DNA from: Ornithinibacillus californiensis
GTDB lineage: Bacteria; Bacillota; Bacilli; Bacillales; Amphibacillaceae
Direction: 5' to 3'
Length of the DNA: 64,000 nt
Assembly (NCBI RefSeq): GCF_001038485.1
Contig: NZ_LDUE01000019.1
Coordinates: 1-64,000, forward strand
Below are positions 27,488-38,800 of the stretch, piece by piece. The translations under genes and the position numbers were made by a program. Within the stretch, counting starts at the first letter, position 1; each line of letters starts with the position of its first letter. A model generated the notes under the pieces. The model was not told the origin of the DNA. It ran no database searches and worked only from the letters and a program-made list of their open reading frames with translations.

Positions 27488-28408
27488 TCAAGCTTTCTTC
27501 CCATGATAATTAACTATAATAATTCCAATAGCAACCAACACAATCGCAGCTAAAATAAATCGATTCAAAGCTTCACCTGGTATAAACATCGCGGACATGA
27601 CCGCTCCAGAAACAGGTACGATAAACTTGTACATACTCATTTCACTTGCTTTATTAAACTTCAATAAGGAATACCAAAGTGCAAATGCAATGGCTGAAAG
27701 TAGTGCCGAATAGATAAATAACCCCCAACCAAATGGAGTAAATGTCATCGCCCCATCTTTCAAGAAAGGCAACCCTATGCCTAACATAATCAATCCACCA
27801 AGCGTTAACTGCCAGCCTGAAATAGCAAAAGGATGAATCCCAGAGGCAAGCTCCTTGGCCATAATAGTGGCAATAGCCAACGTTAGCCCGGAAAGAATCA
27901 TATAGCCTTCCCCATCCCACTGGAAGCTTAGCTTAAGCTCTTGCCCCCAATTTGCAACGACAATCCCCGTAAATCCAGCGACTAGCCCAATAATTTTCTT
28001 TCGATTCATTCGATCACTTCGATAATAGAAGTGCGCCAATAAAACGGTAAAGAAGGTACCTGCTGAGGAGAGGATTGCCCCTTGCATACCAGAGACATTT
28101 GCCAGTCCATTATAAAAGAAAAAATATTGTAAGGACGTTTGAACAACACCCAATAAAGTTAAGACAAGAAACTGCCGCTTAGTAATCTTGATTCGTCTCC
28201 AATTACTAACTAATAAAAAGAATAGAACGAGTAATCCTGCTAGGAAAAAGCGTCCTCCAGCAAAAACAATCTTTGCGATTACATCATCCTGAGCCATTTG
28301 CAGCTCTTCGTAACTTACTTTTAAAACTGGAAATGCACTTCCCCATAATAGGGAACAAAATATAGCAATTCCAACTACTGACCATTTATTTACAAAAATT
28401 CCTTTCAA
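27488..28408 (-). CDS. DMT superfamily (EamA) transporter
   Basis: A 306-aa membrane protein with ten hydrophobic segments in two EamA repeats. The first repeat has SLLWGSAFPVLKVSYEE and LGVVQTSLQYFFFYNGLANVSGMQGAILSS. The second has GEGYMILSGLTLAIATIMAKELASG and ALLSAIAFALWYSLLKFNKASEMSMYKFIVPVSGAVMS. Members export amino acids, nucleotides or other metabolites. The start is TTG at 28408, 10 nt after AGGAG. It is monocistronic with no informative neighbour, so the substrate is unknown. Confidence 0.82.
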   Translation of the reverse strand: MKGIFVNKWSVVGIAIFCSLLWGSAFPVLKVSYEELQMAQDDVIAKIVFAGGRFFLAGLLVLFFLLVSNWRRIKITKRQFLVLTLLGVVQTSLQYFFFYNGLANVSGMQGAILSSAGTFFTVLLAHFYYRSDRMNRKKIIGLVAGFTGIVVANWGQELKLSFQWDGEGYMILSGLTLAIATIMAKELASGIHPFAISGWQLTLGGLIMLGIGLPFLKDGAMTFTPFGWGLFIYSALLSAIAFALWYSLLKFNKASEMSMYKFIVPVSGAVMSAMFIPGEALNRFILAAIVLVAIGIIIVNYHGKKA

Positions 28409-28604
28409 GAAAATTCATCTCCTAGTATTACAATTCATGTCCAAATTAATATCATATTCTAAAGTTGGATTTCAGGCAAGAATCCAATCTTTCCATATTA
28501 TTCCTTTTTACAACCATTTCGAGAAGATAGTTGCCCAAAATATTATCCATTGATATAGTGGTGGAAAATACTGTTAATAACTGCACAGCATTGGGGGAGA
28601 TTTT

Positions 28605-29849
28605 TTGAAACAGTGGATACAAGCAAGTATGCTCATTCTAATCATTCTTTTCTTAGCTGCTTGTCAATCGAATGAACAAGCAGAAGCCGTTTATTTTTCT
28701 GATTATCAATTAGAACAAATTATCCGTGAAGAAATTAACCGACCAGAAGGAGACATTCTAAAGGAAGATTTATTATCCATAACAGAGCTTAATCTATCTG
28801 GAAAACGAATTAAGTCAATAGATGGATTGGAGTATTTAGATTCTGTCACGACACTTAATCTACAAAACAATAAAATTGAAGACCTATCACCACTTGAAAA
28901 AATGGATAGCTTAGAACAGGTTAACATCGGCGGGAATCCTTATGAGCAGGCTGATTTGGAAAATCTAGAAGCTAGCAATATTACCGTTATCACGAAGGTA
29001 AAAGTAGACATACGAGGAACAGAAGATGGTCCTGGTGGATATCTATGGAAGGTTGAAAATGGGGATACAACTGTCTATTTACAAGGTACCATCCATATTG
29101 CGACGGATGAATTCTTTCCTCTAAACCGCAAAATTGAAGCAGCCTATGCTGAAGCAGATATTATTGTTCCTGAAATAGACCTGAATAATATTAATGTTCT
29201 AGAAATGCAAGCGATGTACATGGAATATGCCTTATATGAAGACGGATCGACCATCCAAGACCATATACCAACTGAAACCTTTGATGAACTTTCTAGTATT
29301 TATGAAGACCTTGGCTATTCTATGGATATGTTTGCGACGTATAAGCCGTGGTTTCACTCTAGCCTAATTCAAAACTTAATGAACGAGGAACTAGGGTATA
29401 TCGATGGCGTAGACCTCTACTTCCTAAATCGTGCGGAACACGACCAAAAGGAAATCATTGCACTGGAAACTGCTGAAGATCAGTTATCTATCTTTGCCAA
29501 CGTTTCTCCAGACTACCAAATCCAAATGCTAGAAGAGTCTATCATAGAACTTAGTGAATTCGAGAGCCAAATGCAAGAGATGTTCCGTCTTTATTTAGAA
29601 GGTGACGGTGAGGCATTACTAGATTACCTCATGGTAGAAGGCGAAGAACCAACACCAGAAGAACAGGCATATATGGTAGCTCTTAATGATAACCGGAATT
29701 ATCAAATGGCCGAACAAATTGCTAATTTCCTAGAAGAAGACAGTGGCGATACATACTTCGTCATCGTCGGCAGCCTCCACCTATTACTAGAACCACATAT
29801 AAGGTCCATTTTGGAAGAAGAAGGATATACGATAGAGAAAGTATTGTAA
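28605..29849 (+). CDS. TraB/GumN-family lipoprotein with N-terminal leucine-rich repeats
   Basis: A 414-aa exported protein starting at TTG, 4-5 nt after GGGGGAGA. A lipoprotein signal ends LLILIILFLAAC (Cys20). Residues 60-125 hold about three leucine-rich repeats (ITELNLSGKRIKSIDGLEYL, VTTLNLQNNKIEDLSPLEKM). From about 140 the TraB/GumN fold begins: GGYLWKVENGDTTVYLQGTIHIATDEFFPL, with the family GT-H motif, then a long helical part and a final YFVIVGSLHLLLEPHIRSILEEEGYTIEKV with the second conserved His. TraB relatives include Enterococcus pheromone-shutdown and human TIKI proteases, so metal-dependent proteolysis outside the cell is possible. The LRR fusion is unusual. Confidence 0.8.
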   Translation: MKQWIQASMLILIILFLAACQSNEQAEAVYFSDYQLEQIIREEINRPEGDILKEDLLSITELNLSGKRIKSIDGLEYLDSVTTLNLQNNKIEDLSPLEKMDSLEQVNIGGNPYEQADLENLEASNITVITKVKVDIRGTEDGPGGYLWKVENGDTTVYLQGTIHIATDEFFPLNRKIEAAYAEADIIVPEIDLNNINVLEMQAMYMEYALYEDGSTIQDHIPTETFDELSSIYEDLGYSMDMFATYKPWFHSSLIQNLMNEELGYIDGVDLYFLNRAEHDQKEIIALETAEDQLSIFANVSPDYQIQMLEESIIELSEFESQMQEMFRLYLEGDGEALLDYLMVEGEEPTPEEQAYMVALNDNRNYQMAEQIANFLEEDSGDTYFVIVGSLHLLLEPHIRSILEEEGYTIEKVL

Positions 29850-29910
29850 AATAAGAATATAATTCAAATGAAGTTGAGTGTTAGTAATTTAACATCTGTA
29901 GAAACTCTGA

Positions 29911-30153
29911 GCGGCCTGAATACACGGAGACTCCCGCGGGAGAAGTGAACAGGGTGAGACCCCGTAAGATGCAGCTGCGTCTTCAAGTATCGCTACGTAG
30001 CAGGCTTCCTCGGTGCAAGGCAGCAAGGAAGATCATTCAAGTAGTAGCCTGGCTCACCGGTCACCTGCAGGCAAGGTAGACACTGCGATGGTTCTTTCGA
30101 GCAGATGTCGCCCCTGTGCTGGAAGTAAAAGCGAAGTGTATTCAGGCCGCGGG
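29911..30153 (+). repeat. GC-rich interspersed repeat, copy B (long form)
   Basis: About 243 bp sharing the GGAGACTCCCGCGGGAG, GGTGAGACCCCG and GCGAAGTGTATTCAGG words with copy A, plus an inner block also present in copy C. The terminal arms GCGGCCTGAAT and ATTCAGGCCGC are fully complementary but differ in sequence from those of copies A and C. It fills most of the gene-free gap 29850-30236. Confidence 0.85.
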
Positions 30154-30189
30154 CTTGGCCAGTAAGCCATCAATTGATTATACTAGTGA

Positions 30190-30231
30190 AAATGGGCAAT
30201 ACAGAAGGGTATCTCACCTTCCGTATTGCCC
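30190..30231 (-). terminator. Terminator of the downstream giant GGDEF gene
   Basis: On the minus strand, GGGCAATACGGAAGG pairs with CCTTCTGTATTGCCC (15 bp, one mismatch) and is followed by ATTTTCA, immediately after the stop at 30237. Confidence 0.75.
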
Positions 30232-30236
30232 TTATA

Positions 30237-33200
30237 TCAAATCATCCCAGCAACCAAACTACTATACACATTCAACATATTCAGGTCATCCGCACCAAAT
30301 TCCTTCATCCTAGACGGCGTCGATAAATAAATAGCCCCACGAACATTCCCATCAGCCATAATCGGAACAGCTAATATAGAATCCCAATCTGGTAAACCGT
30401 TCATCTGATTAATCTTGTCTGTTGCTTCCCAATTAATCATATAGACACCACGCTCTTCCAACAGTACAGAATTTAGAATTTCTTGGTCTACTAGAGACTC
30501 CTTCACCCATTCTTCTTCCTGCGCCTTTCGACCGTAATGTTTCTGGCCATTACTAGTATTCATAATAATATAGCCTATTTGCGCTTCTGCAATCTCTATA
30601 ATTCTACCTATAAATTGGTAGATTTTCTCTTCCACGGATAGATTCCTATTATTTAACTGGATTAGCTCCACCATTGCCAATACGTTCCGTGAATCCTTAA
30701 TATCGTCTCCTGTTAGAATACCGGATAGCTTATTTTGTGGCTTAAACTTAGTGAGAAAATCTTTATTCCAAATCTGACAATTATTTCTCCCATTTTCCTT
30801 AGCCATATATAACGCTTGGTCCGCTTTTTCAATCAGCTCTTTGACATGTTGACCGTGCTGTGGGTAGGTTGCAATCCCCATACTTATCGTAATCTCAAAG
30901 TTATCTCCAAGTAATCTTTGTGAAGTAACAGTATTCCGAATCATTTCAGCAAACTGAACAGCCTCTTCCGTCCCAATAGATGGTAAGATAATGACAAATT
31001 CCTCCCCGCCGTAGCGACCTAATACATGGGAATCCTCCAGGCAATTCATAACGGTAGATGAAACCTTTTGAAGTACACTATCTCCAATTTGATGGCCATA
31101 TCGGTCATTCACTTGCTTAAAACGGTCAAGGTCAAACATGATTAGACTAAATGACTCCCCTGCTTCTCTTGAGAATTCCACCGTTTCATGAAGTGCATCA
31201 TCCAAATATTTACGAGTTAATGCTCCTGTTAACTTATCGATCGTAGCTGATAGTTTCAATTGATGTTTTTCTACCATAGCAGCTAAAAAGCCCATCATAT
31301 CAAGACATTTGGAAATTCCATAGTTATTAAAGTTATTCACTAACTGATCCGTCTCTAAATACACATAACCTAGTAAGACATGATGCTTGTTGCTAGAACC
31401 ATGTTTCTGGATAATTGGAATATACAATGCTCCATGCAGTTCCTTTGATAATAGGTTCCAATCAATTGGTTGTTCTTTATCATTTAGTATAAAAGGTTGC
31501 TTTGTACTTCTTACTCGATTTATCATAAAATGATTAGGTGGTAATTCAAGACGGCCATCTGTTGCACAAAGTACCTTTAACTCCTCCTGCTGATTTTCCA
31601 TAATGACGGCACCCTTCGTCGCCAAGGTAATCCCTGCAAAATATCGAAGAACCATATCGATATTTTTCATCGTATTCGCACTTACATGGAATAAAATATC
31701 ACTCGTACTCCGGATATCTTCAGAAAGGTTCTTCATATGTTGTTCGCTTGTATACTCCATGAAATCTTGCTGTCCAACAAACGAACTAACATAATCCTGT
31801 TCCAACATTCTGTCCAACTCTTCCTTTGTTACCGTAAAGGCTTCGAAAACATCTTTACTTAGGAATTCAACTTGTTCACCAATTAGCCGTTCATAAATTC
31901 GCTCTAGACGAATAAAGCCACGTACAAACTTTTGACTGCTCACATAGGTTAGACGAAGAGTTACAGGCAACTCCTTTACTAACAACTTCACCATTTCCGT
32001 TCCCTCTAGATAATAACCAGCAGCACTGTACAAGTTGTCCTCTTGGAACGCATAATCACCTAAAAGCAGCATAACTCTAGCAATTAATTCACGGCTTTGC
32101 GCACGTTTGGCATAATTCAAACTGCGGGCTAAGTTTTCCTTACCTTCTTTCGTATTACCCTTCGCCCCTAATACATAGTAATAACTTGCCTTTAGAATAT
32201 CTGGCATTTGTTCTGACAGATATTCTTCCAAAGATTGAATTAATCGTTCACACATTTCTAATTTAGCCCGCTCGATCAATACCATCGTACTCATGAACAA
32301 TACTTTTACATTAAATTCCTTTCGAGGTATCTTAGCTACAAGCTCAAGTATAGCTGCAATTGTGCCTTCGATATCCTCATCATTACAGGATCGTAACTTA
32401 TTAATAGTTTGATAAATTAATGCACTATACGAATATATATTTTCTCGCCCTTGGTTAAAAGCAACTACCTCACGACTCGACTTATCCGCTAAGGCATAAT
32501 CACCAATGGCCTGAAATAGATTCATACTCGTGTTATGATAGTCGAACACCCTCATACTAGCTGCTATTTCAACATCTAGCTCATCTTTAATCACTTCATA
32601 ATATTGAAATGCAGTTTTATAATCGTTCATTTCTGTACAAACAAAACAGAGTAGATTATAAAGGTGGTTCGTAGATTGATCAGATGCACCAAGCTTAGCT
32701 TTTTGAAGGGCATATTTAAATTGCTCATAGGCCTCTTGGTAATGAAATGCACTCGCATGGATATTACCAATACTAGAAACTGCTCGGATTTCTGTTTCGT
32801 ATATACCATACTCTTCACTTAGTTCCTGGACTTTCACAAAGTACTCTTTAGCCTTATCGAGTTCTGATAAATAGGCTTGGTAAATGACTCCAATGTTATT
32901 GACAGCACCTAAATATCCTTTCGTGTATCCAGCCTTCTCGAATAGCTCCATTGCTTTTTCATAGTAGCTTATTGCATCGGTTGCCTGATTATGTTGTATA
33001 CTAGAGAATCCAAGTAACAAGTACGCACTCCCTGTAATTCGTGGGAAATCTGTACCAGCCTCATCTATAACCTCTCGGATAATTGCCGCAGCTTCATCTG
33101 GTTTATTTTCTAGATTAAGTTCCAACGCCTGAAGTCTTCTGTATTCTAGTCGTGATCCCTTATCATCATAATCAGTAAGAAGCGTCGAAACCTGTTCTAG

Positions 33201-35600
33201 ATACCCCTTTAATTGCTCTACTTTATAAAGATTGGCATAAAGGTTAGCGATAGCAAGATAGGCGGCAACAATATTTTCTTTATGATTCGTCCTTCGTGCT
33301 AGGGCTAGGGCTTCTTCTAAGACAGTTAACGATGTTTCCATATCATTGACTTCTGAGCTTAAATCGCCAATACGGAGTAGGAGTTTTGTCTTCTCGTCAT
33401 CATCGGTTAGTAACAAAACTGCTTTTTGAAGATAAGGTATTTCTGCCTTTATCTCATGCCTCTCATGTAGTTCATCAGCAATTTTCATGTAATAGTAAAT
33501 ACACTTTTCCGTATTACTTGCACCTTCAAAGTGAAAAATGAGTTCCTCAAGCTTTATATGATGTTTCCACTCAAGCATGTTTGCAATACGCGCATGCTTT
33601 TCCATTCTCTCTTCCGGAGTGATTCCTTCATAAACAATTCTCTTAAGAACTTTATTATGGAAATCATACAAATAACCGGTATCTGATACCAATTGTTGTA
33701 ATATACCTTTTCGCACTAACTCCCCAATATGGCGAACTGCTTTGGCAATATCCCAATTCAAAAATTCACTTATCATATTAGGTGATACGGCTTTATTATA
33801 AGTAGCACCTATTTCCAACAATTCCATCTGGTCACGAGCTATATCCTGTAATTGGTTTAATAGTGCTTGTTCGATACTGTCTGGTATCTCCAGTAGAGAA
33901 TAATCATCAGCAGATAAGCGAACACTCCACATCCCATTCTCTGGGGAGACAACAAGAAGCTGACGACTATATAAATCTTTCATTACTTCATGGATGAATA
34001 AAGGATTCCCATAAGACCTTGAATAAATTCTTTCTGCTAGTTTCATAGGAGGATAGGATATAAATAATATATCCTTGATCAATTGTGCCGATTGTTCTTG
34101 CGTTAATGGATTTAACCGGATGATATTAGCGTCCGATCGTTTATAAATCATATCTACTGTATCTAAGAATGCACGATTTTCACTATCCTCGCGTACTTCT
34201 CCGGAAAGTATAAACATGAGGTTCGTTTGATGCACTGTATTCGTACTTAAATAAGTAAATAAATCTAATGTAAACCGATCTGCCAAGTGAAGGTCATCGA
34301 TAAGAAATACAGCCGTCTTCCCTTGTAGGCTCTCATGGATAAAACTTGCAATTCGATTTAATAAGCGATATTTGTTGTTACCATCTAACAAATATTCTAG
34401 GGAAACTGTTGCTTCTTTCTTTTCCAACTCAGGAAAGTATTTCAATAATTCTGCATGATATTTTCTGAGGATATGTACATCAGTTTGGGCAATGAGCTTT
34501 TGTAGGATATCAATCCATAGATTTTTACTACTTCCCGTACTATCTAATTGAAAGCTTGCATACACATTTGCCCTTTGTATGGATAATAAGTAATTAATCT
34601 CCTGCAACACTCTCGTCTTTCCAATTCCATTATCCCCTTGGACAAAAAAGATTCGTTTTCCAGGTCTGTACCCCATTAAGTTTTCGACATTTTTTAAGAT
34701 CAATTCTATTTCCAAATCCCTACCTATAACTTCTGTATGGAATTGCAGTTCTTCTATAACAGAACTATCAATGATGGAAAATTCTCTGTCTAGGCTTACT
34801 CCAAGTTCATTTACCATTTCTAATACATTGTTATAAGCAACCGCTTCATTAGTTGTAAGTAGTTTTTGTACAATCGGTAAAACCTTTCGAATAGTATCGT
34901 GATCACTTATGTTACCTGTGTCTACATCGGCTTGAAGTTTCCAAATATCTTCGTTAGCATTTTTCCATTCGCTCTTTTTCGTTAGCATGGTTAAAAGAAT
35001 AGCACCTAATGAATACATATCAGACTGATACGTTAGTTCATCACTCGCTAATGCTTTAGGAGAAATAAAATAGGTTTCCTCTAGTTCCTTGCGAGCATAC
35101 TTTTCTAATTCAACTGTAGCAAGATCCTTCAACTTGAAGACATTACCATTCTCCGATTCTATTACTAGTATGGAATGTGGATTTAGGGAACCGTAAATAA
35201 ACCCTCTTAAATGAAGGTAATGAATTGCAGCACAAATCTCCATAAACGTTTCCACTACCTGGCCGATAGAAAGGTCATCTAAGTAAGCAAGGAATGGTTT
35301 TGCCTGTTTATCATATTGCGCCGTATAATAGTAGAGTTTGTCCCCTTGTATTCTATTATCTACAAAAGAAACGGAATTAAATTCAAAGTTACGTAAAATT
35401 CGGGGATGATTAATATTCTTAATCGTTATAAAACGTTTTGCATAAAAATCAACTAACGATTTGGGTGTGTATTCGGAGTTTAATAGATTTAATTGGATGA
35501 ATCTGTTATCGTTCAGTAAATCTATAGCAGCGTACTTGGAGACCATCTTATTTTGATCCAAAAGCTCTACAAGTCGATACCGATTATTAATAATTTCCAC
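30237..35600 (-). CDS. Giant pseudokinase-AAA-TPR-GAF-GGDEF-GAF signalling protein (downstream copy)
   Basis: A 1787-aa cytoplasmic protein; GTG at 35600 is chosen because AGGT lies 8 nt upstream and the paralogue also begins MEIINNRYRL. Residues 1-265 form a protein-kinase-like domain with degenerate sites (catalytic loop YGSLNPHS instead of HRDLKPxN; DLA instead of DFG). At about 285-560 an AAA/STAND ATPase has Walker A GDNGIGKT and Walker B FLIDD. TPR-like helices run to about 1200. A GAF-like region precedes a GGDEF domain (about 1450-1610; MFDLDRFKQVNDRYGH, GRYGGEEF). A second GAF ends the protein. The GGEEF site predicts diguanylate cyclase activity; no RxxD inhibitory site is seen. An eroded riboswitch and terminator precede it. 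Confidence 0.85.
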   Translation of the reverse strand: MEIINNRYRLVELLDQNKMVSKYAAIDLLNDNRFIQLNLLNSEYTPKSLVDFYAKRFITIKNINHPRILRNFEFNSVSFVDNRIQGDKLYYYTAQYDKQAKPFLAYLDDLSIGQVVETFMEICAAIHYLHLRGFIYGSLNPHSILVIESENGNVFKLKDLATVELEKYARKELEETYFISPKALASDELTYQSDMYSLGAILLTMLTKKSEWKNANEDIWKLQADVDTGNISDHDTIRKVLPIVQKLLTTNEAVAYNNVLEMVNELGVSLDREFSIIDSSVIEELQFHTEVIGRDLEIELILKNVENLMGYRPGKRIFFVQGDNGIGKTRVLQEINYLLSIQRANVYASFQLDSTGSSKNLWIDILQKLIAQTDVHILRKYHAELLKYFPELEKKEATVSLEYLLDGNNKYRLLNRIASFIHESLQGKTAVFLIDDLHLADRFTLDLFTYLSTNTVHQTNLMFILSGEVREDSENRAFLDTVDMIYKRSDANIIRLNPLTQEQSAQLIKDILFISYPPMKLAERIYSRSYGNPLFIHEVMKDLYSRQLLVVSPENGMWSVRLSADDYSLLEIPDSIEQALLNQLQDIARDQMELLEIGATYNKAVSPNMISEFLNWDIAKAVRHIGELVRKGILQQLVSDTGYLYDFHNKVLKRIVYEGITPEERMEKHARIANMLEWKHHIKLEELIFHFEGASNTEKCIYYYMKIADELHERHEIKAEIPYLQKAVLLLTDDDEKTKLLLRIGDLSSEVNDMETSLTVLEEALALARRTNHKENIVAAYLAIANLYANLYKVEQLKGYLEQVSTLLTDYDDKGSRLEYRRLQALELNLENKPDEAAAIIREVIDEAGTDFPRITGSAYLLLGFSSIQHNQATDAISYYEKAMELFEKAGYTKGYLGAVNNIGVIYQAYLSELDKAKEYFVKVQELSEEYGIYETEIRAVSSIGNIHASAFHYQEAYEQFKYALQKAKLGASDQSTNHLYNLLCFVCTEMNDYKTAFQYYEVIKDELDVEIAASMRVFDYHNTSMNLFQAIGDYALADKSSREVVAFNQGRENIYSYSALIYQTINKLRSCNDEDIEGTIAAILELVAKIPRKEFNVKVLFMSTMVLIERAKLEMCERLIQSLEEYLSEQMPDILKASYYYVLGAKGNTKEGKENLARSLNYAKRAQSRELIARVMLLLGDYAFQEDNLYSAAGYYLEGTEMVKLLVKELPVTLRLTYVSSQKFVRGFIRLERIYERLIGEQVEFLSKDVFEAFTVTKEELDRMLEQDYVSSFVGQQDFMEYTSEQHMKNLSEDIRSTSDILFHVSANTMKNIDMVLRYFAGITLATKGAVIMENQQEELKVLCATDGRLELPPNHFMINRVRSTKQPFILNDKEQPIDWNLLSKELHGALYIPIIQKHGSSNKHHVLLGYVYLETDQLVNNFNNYGISKCLDMMGFLAAMVEKHQLKLSATIDKLTGALTRKYLDDALHETVEFSREAGESFSLIMFDLDRFKQVNDRYGHQIGDSVLQKVSSTVMNCLEDSHVLGRYGGEEFVIILPSIGTEEAVQFAEMIRNTVTSQRLLGDNFEITISMGIATYPQHGQHVKELIEKADQALYMAKENGRNNCQIWNKDFLTKFKPQNKLSGILTGDDIKDSRNVLAMVELIQLNNRNLSVEEKIYQFIGRIIEIAEAQIGYIIMNTSNGQKHYGRKAQEEEWVKESLVDQEILNSVLLEERGVYMINWEATDKINQMNGLPDWDSILAVPIMADGNVRGAIYLSTPSRMKEFGADDLNMLNVYSSLVAGMI

Positions 35601-35649
35601 GGACCTCACCTCATTTTCGTTTAGTTGAAAGATGGGATAATATCCCTAT

Positions 35650-35685
35650 GTATTAAAAAATGGCTATTCGAAAAAACGAATAGCC
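35650..35685 (-). terminator. Leader terminator before the downstream giant gene
   Basis: On the minus strand GGCTATTCG (loop TTTTTT) CGAATAGCC forms a perfect 9-bp stem followed by ATTTTTT. It sits between the eroded aptamer and the start codon, exactly like the terminator of the intact riboswitch at 41311. Confidence 0.8.
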
Positions 35686-35707
35686 AAAATTATCATGTCT
35701 TGTGTAA

Positions 35708-35785
35708 CCATCATTTTGGCATCCAGGCGCTCATAATTGAACTGCTAATCCTGTGGCCTATATTCTTCAAAAAGTTTACCTTTTC
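35708..35785 (-). promoter_or_regulatory. Degenerate c-di-GMP-I (GEMM-I) riboswitch-like leader
   Basis: The minus strand keeps GGTAAAC, a TGAA-loop hairpin, GGATTAG and the closing GAGCGCCTGGATGCC, in the same order as the intact aptamer at 41345. The internal GACGCAAAGC block, which holds a ligand-contacting adenine in the class, is replaced by a shorter AGGCCAC. The downstream terminator is intact. It may be a dead aptamer or one with altered ligand recognition. Confidence 0.55.
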
Positions 35786-35843
35786 GAATGGATATTATTT
35801 ATCTAATTCACTATCATTACGATTAAAATAGTAGTTGGTTTCA

Positions 35844-38800
35844 TTATACAATATTTGCCACTAATTCACTATATACATTCAACACATTTATCTCATCGGC
35901 TCCAAATTCTTTCAATCTAGCAGGTGCAGATAGATAAATGACACCTTTCAACCTTCCACCAGTACTAATGGGAACAGCAATTATAGAATCCCAATCTGGT
36001 AAACCATTCACGGTATTAATCTTATCGGTTTCCTCCCAATCAATGGTAGAGAAACTTCTACCCTCTCTCACAACGCTCGAAATGATGTCAGGATTATACG
36101 TGGAATTATTCACCCATGCCTCTTCTTGCGACTTTCTTCCAAAGGTATGGCTAATGAAATCTCCATCGGTTAATAGAATATAACCATATTCCGCTTCGAT
36201 GATTTCAATGATTCGTCCAAGGAAATGATAGATTTTATCTTCTACCGTTATTACCTGATTCGTTAATTGAATAAGTTCTACCAGTGCTAACACATTTCTA
36301 GCATCGCGAATTTCATCACCAGAAATAATTCCAGTTAACTTATTCGCTTGTTTTACTTTATTTTCAAATTCCTTCTGCCACACTTGGGAGTTGTTTCGAC
36401 CATTTTCTTTTGCCACATATAAAGCTTGATCCGCTTTTAATATGAGTTCCCTAACGGTTTGTCCATGTTCAGGATAAGTTGCTAGCCCCATGCTTAACGT
36501 TACCTCATGTTTTTCCCCCAGTAGCTTTTGACCTTGCACCGTCAACCGAAGTTCTTCAGCAAATCGTGCAGCCTCATCCACCTTTACGGAAGGTAAAATA
36601 ATAACGAATTCTTCCCCGCCATATCGGCCGAATAAACTAGAAGGATCCAAATTAGCTAGTATAACTTGAGAAACTTCCCTTAGAATTTGGTCACCAATTT
36701 GGTGTCCATAGCGATCGTTAACTCCTTTAAACTTATCTAAATCAAACATAATGATGCTGAATTCATTTCCGTTTTTTCTAGAAAAATCAAGGGTGTTTTG
36801 CAACGCATCCTCTAATGATTTTCGTGTTAACGCACCAGTTAATTTATCAATAGAGGCGGCAATCGTTAACTGTCGTTTTTCTAAAAGTAGCACAAGAAAC
36901 TTCACTAATTGCATACACTTCTCCAACCCGTGTTGGTTAAAGTTATTAACAATTTTGTCTGTCTCTAAGTAGATATACCCAAGGACTTGTTTCGTTTCTC
37001 CTACTAAAGAATGGGATTCTACATCTTTAATAATCGGAATGCACAAAACTGCCTTTAAATCATCTGGTAAAAAGTGTGGATCAACCTTATCCTGTTTAGA
37101 CCATTCGGATAACAAGACAGGCTTCATCGTCGAGCGAACACGATTAAAAATGGATAAATTCCCCGGTAACTTCCTATTTCCATCAATGGAAGAAAGAACC
37201 GTTAGTTCTTGTCCCTTTTCTTCGGCAAGAATGAATCCCCTCGTAGCTAATAATCGACCAGCTAGGAATTTACCGATCATCTCAAAGTTCTTTGTAACAT
37301 CACTATCTAAGTGGATAAATAAATCTTCCTGGTGTAGAATGCCACCAGATAGTTTTTCCATATACTGATCGCTTATATATTGCATAAATATTGGATTACT
37401 AATAAATGCATCTACTTGATTATTACGTATCTCATCTAATTCATTTATTGTTTGCACTTCTTCCAATAATTTTGCTAGATCAAAGCGTTCATTCTCTCCT
37501 GATTGCATCCATTTACGAATTTTAGCAAGATGAGAGAATACTTTAGAAAACTTTCTTCCCTTCATAAAGGTTAATCGGTATTCGCCAGGAATTTGATGGA
37601 TTAATTCTTTAATCCCCTCACTACTTTCTAGATAATAGTTCGCAGCATCATAATAGTTTTCTAATGCAAAGTAGCAGTTACCCAAATCAGCTTGAATACG
37701 GAAGATAAGCTCCTTATTTTTAACAGCTTTAGCCAGGCTTAAGCTCTCTTCTAAGTAACTTATCGTTTGGTTAGGGGCTTTCCTAAACGAAACAGCACCT
37801 TTTGCATGTAAATATTTAGCTCTGAGTATGTTAGGCATGTCTTCCGAAACATACATTTCTAGCTCAGTAAGTAAATGTTGTGCAAGTTCTATTTCATCTT
37901 TTTGAGCTACTTGTTGAATCGCTTCGCAAAGGCTCTCGATAATAATAGACGTGCTGGTTATTTTATCCGTCAATCGGATAATTTGGTCGATTAAGAACGC
38001 ATCAATACTATCTTCTACTAGACGCAATTGGTTAATTAACACATTAACTGTAGCAGTATACTTCAAAATATTCTCATGCTCATGATGGAACTCGATAATT
38101 TTCTGATTATAACGATCCGCTTCTTCATAATTACCCAGGGCTAGATATATCTTGGAAGAAGTCATATAATACTCCGCAATATCAAAGCCTTTATTAGGGT
38201 TATCTTTCAGGTCCTTTTTCAATTTGCGGAAATAACCCAAAGCATCGTTGAAGTTATTTCGTTCTAAGCCCACCTGTGTTAATAGATTTAAAAGTACATA
38301 TTTTTCTTGCGGCATGTTATATCGTTCAGCCTTGGTTAAAGCATGACTAAAATGGTCAAATGCCGTTTCAAAATCATGCTTATTTAGATGTGATTCGGCA
38401 ATATTGATGAGAGCAAACACTTCACTTGTATGAATTCCGTATTCCTCACTCAAATTCTTCACTCGTAAATGATATTCCATCGCCTTATCATAATCCTGAT
38501 AATGCTCTGCATAAACAGCACCAATATTGTTTAGAGAAAGTAATACACCTCTTGTATAATTAATTTCTTCTAATAGACTGACAGATTTATGATAGACCTC
38601 TAACGCCTCATCAGGTTTACCTAGATGTACATAAATAAATCCAAGCGTACGATACGCATTCCCTTTAATTTTATTAAATTGATCACCGCATTCTGCTATT
38701 AACTCATGGAAAAGTTCAGCAGCTTCTTGGATTTGATTTCCGTCTGTCAGTAGTAGCGCACGAAAACGTTTTATTTCTAGCCTAGATGCTTCATCTGGAT

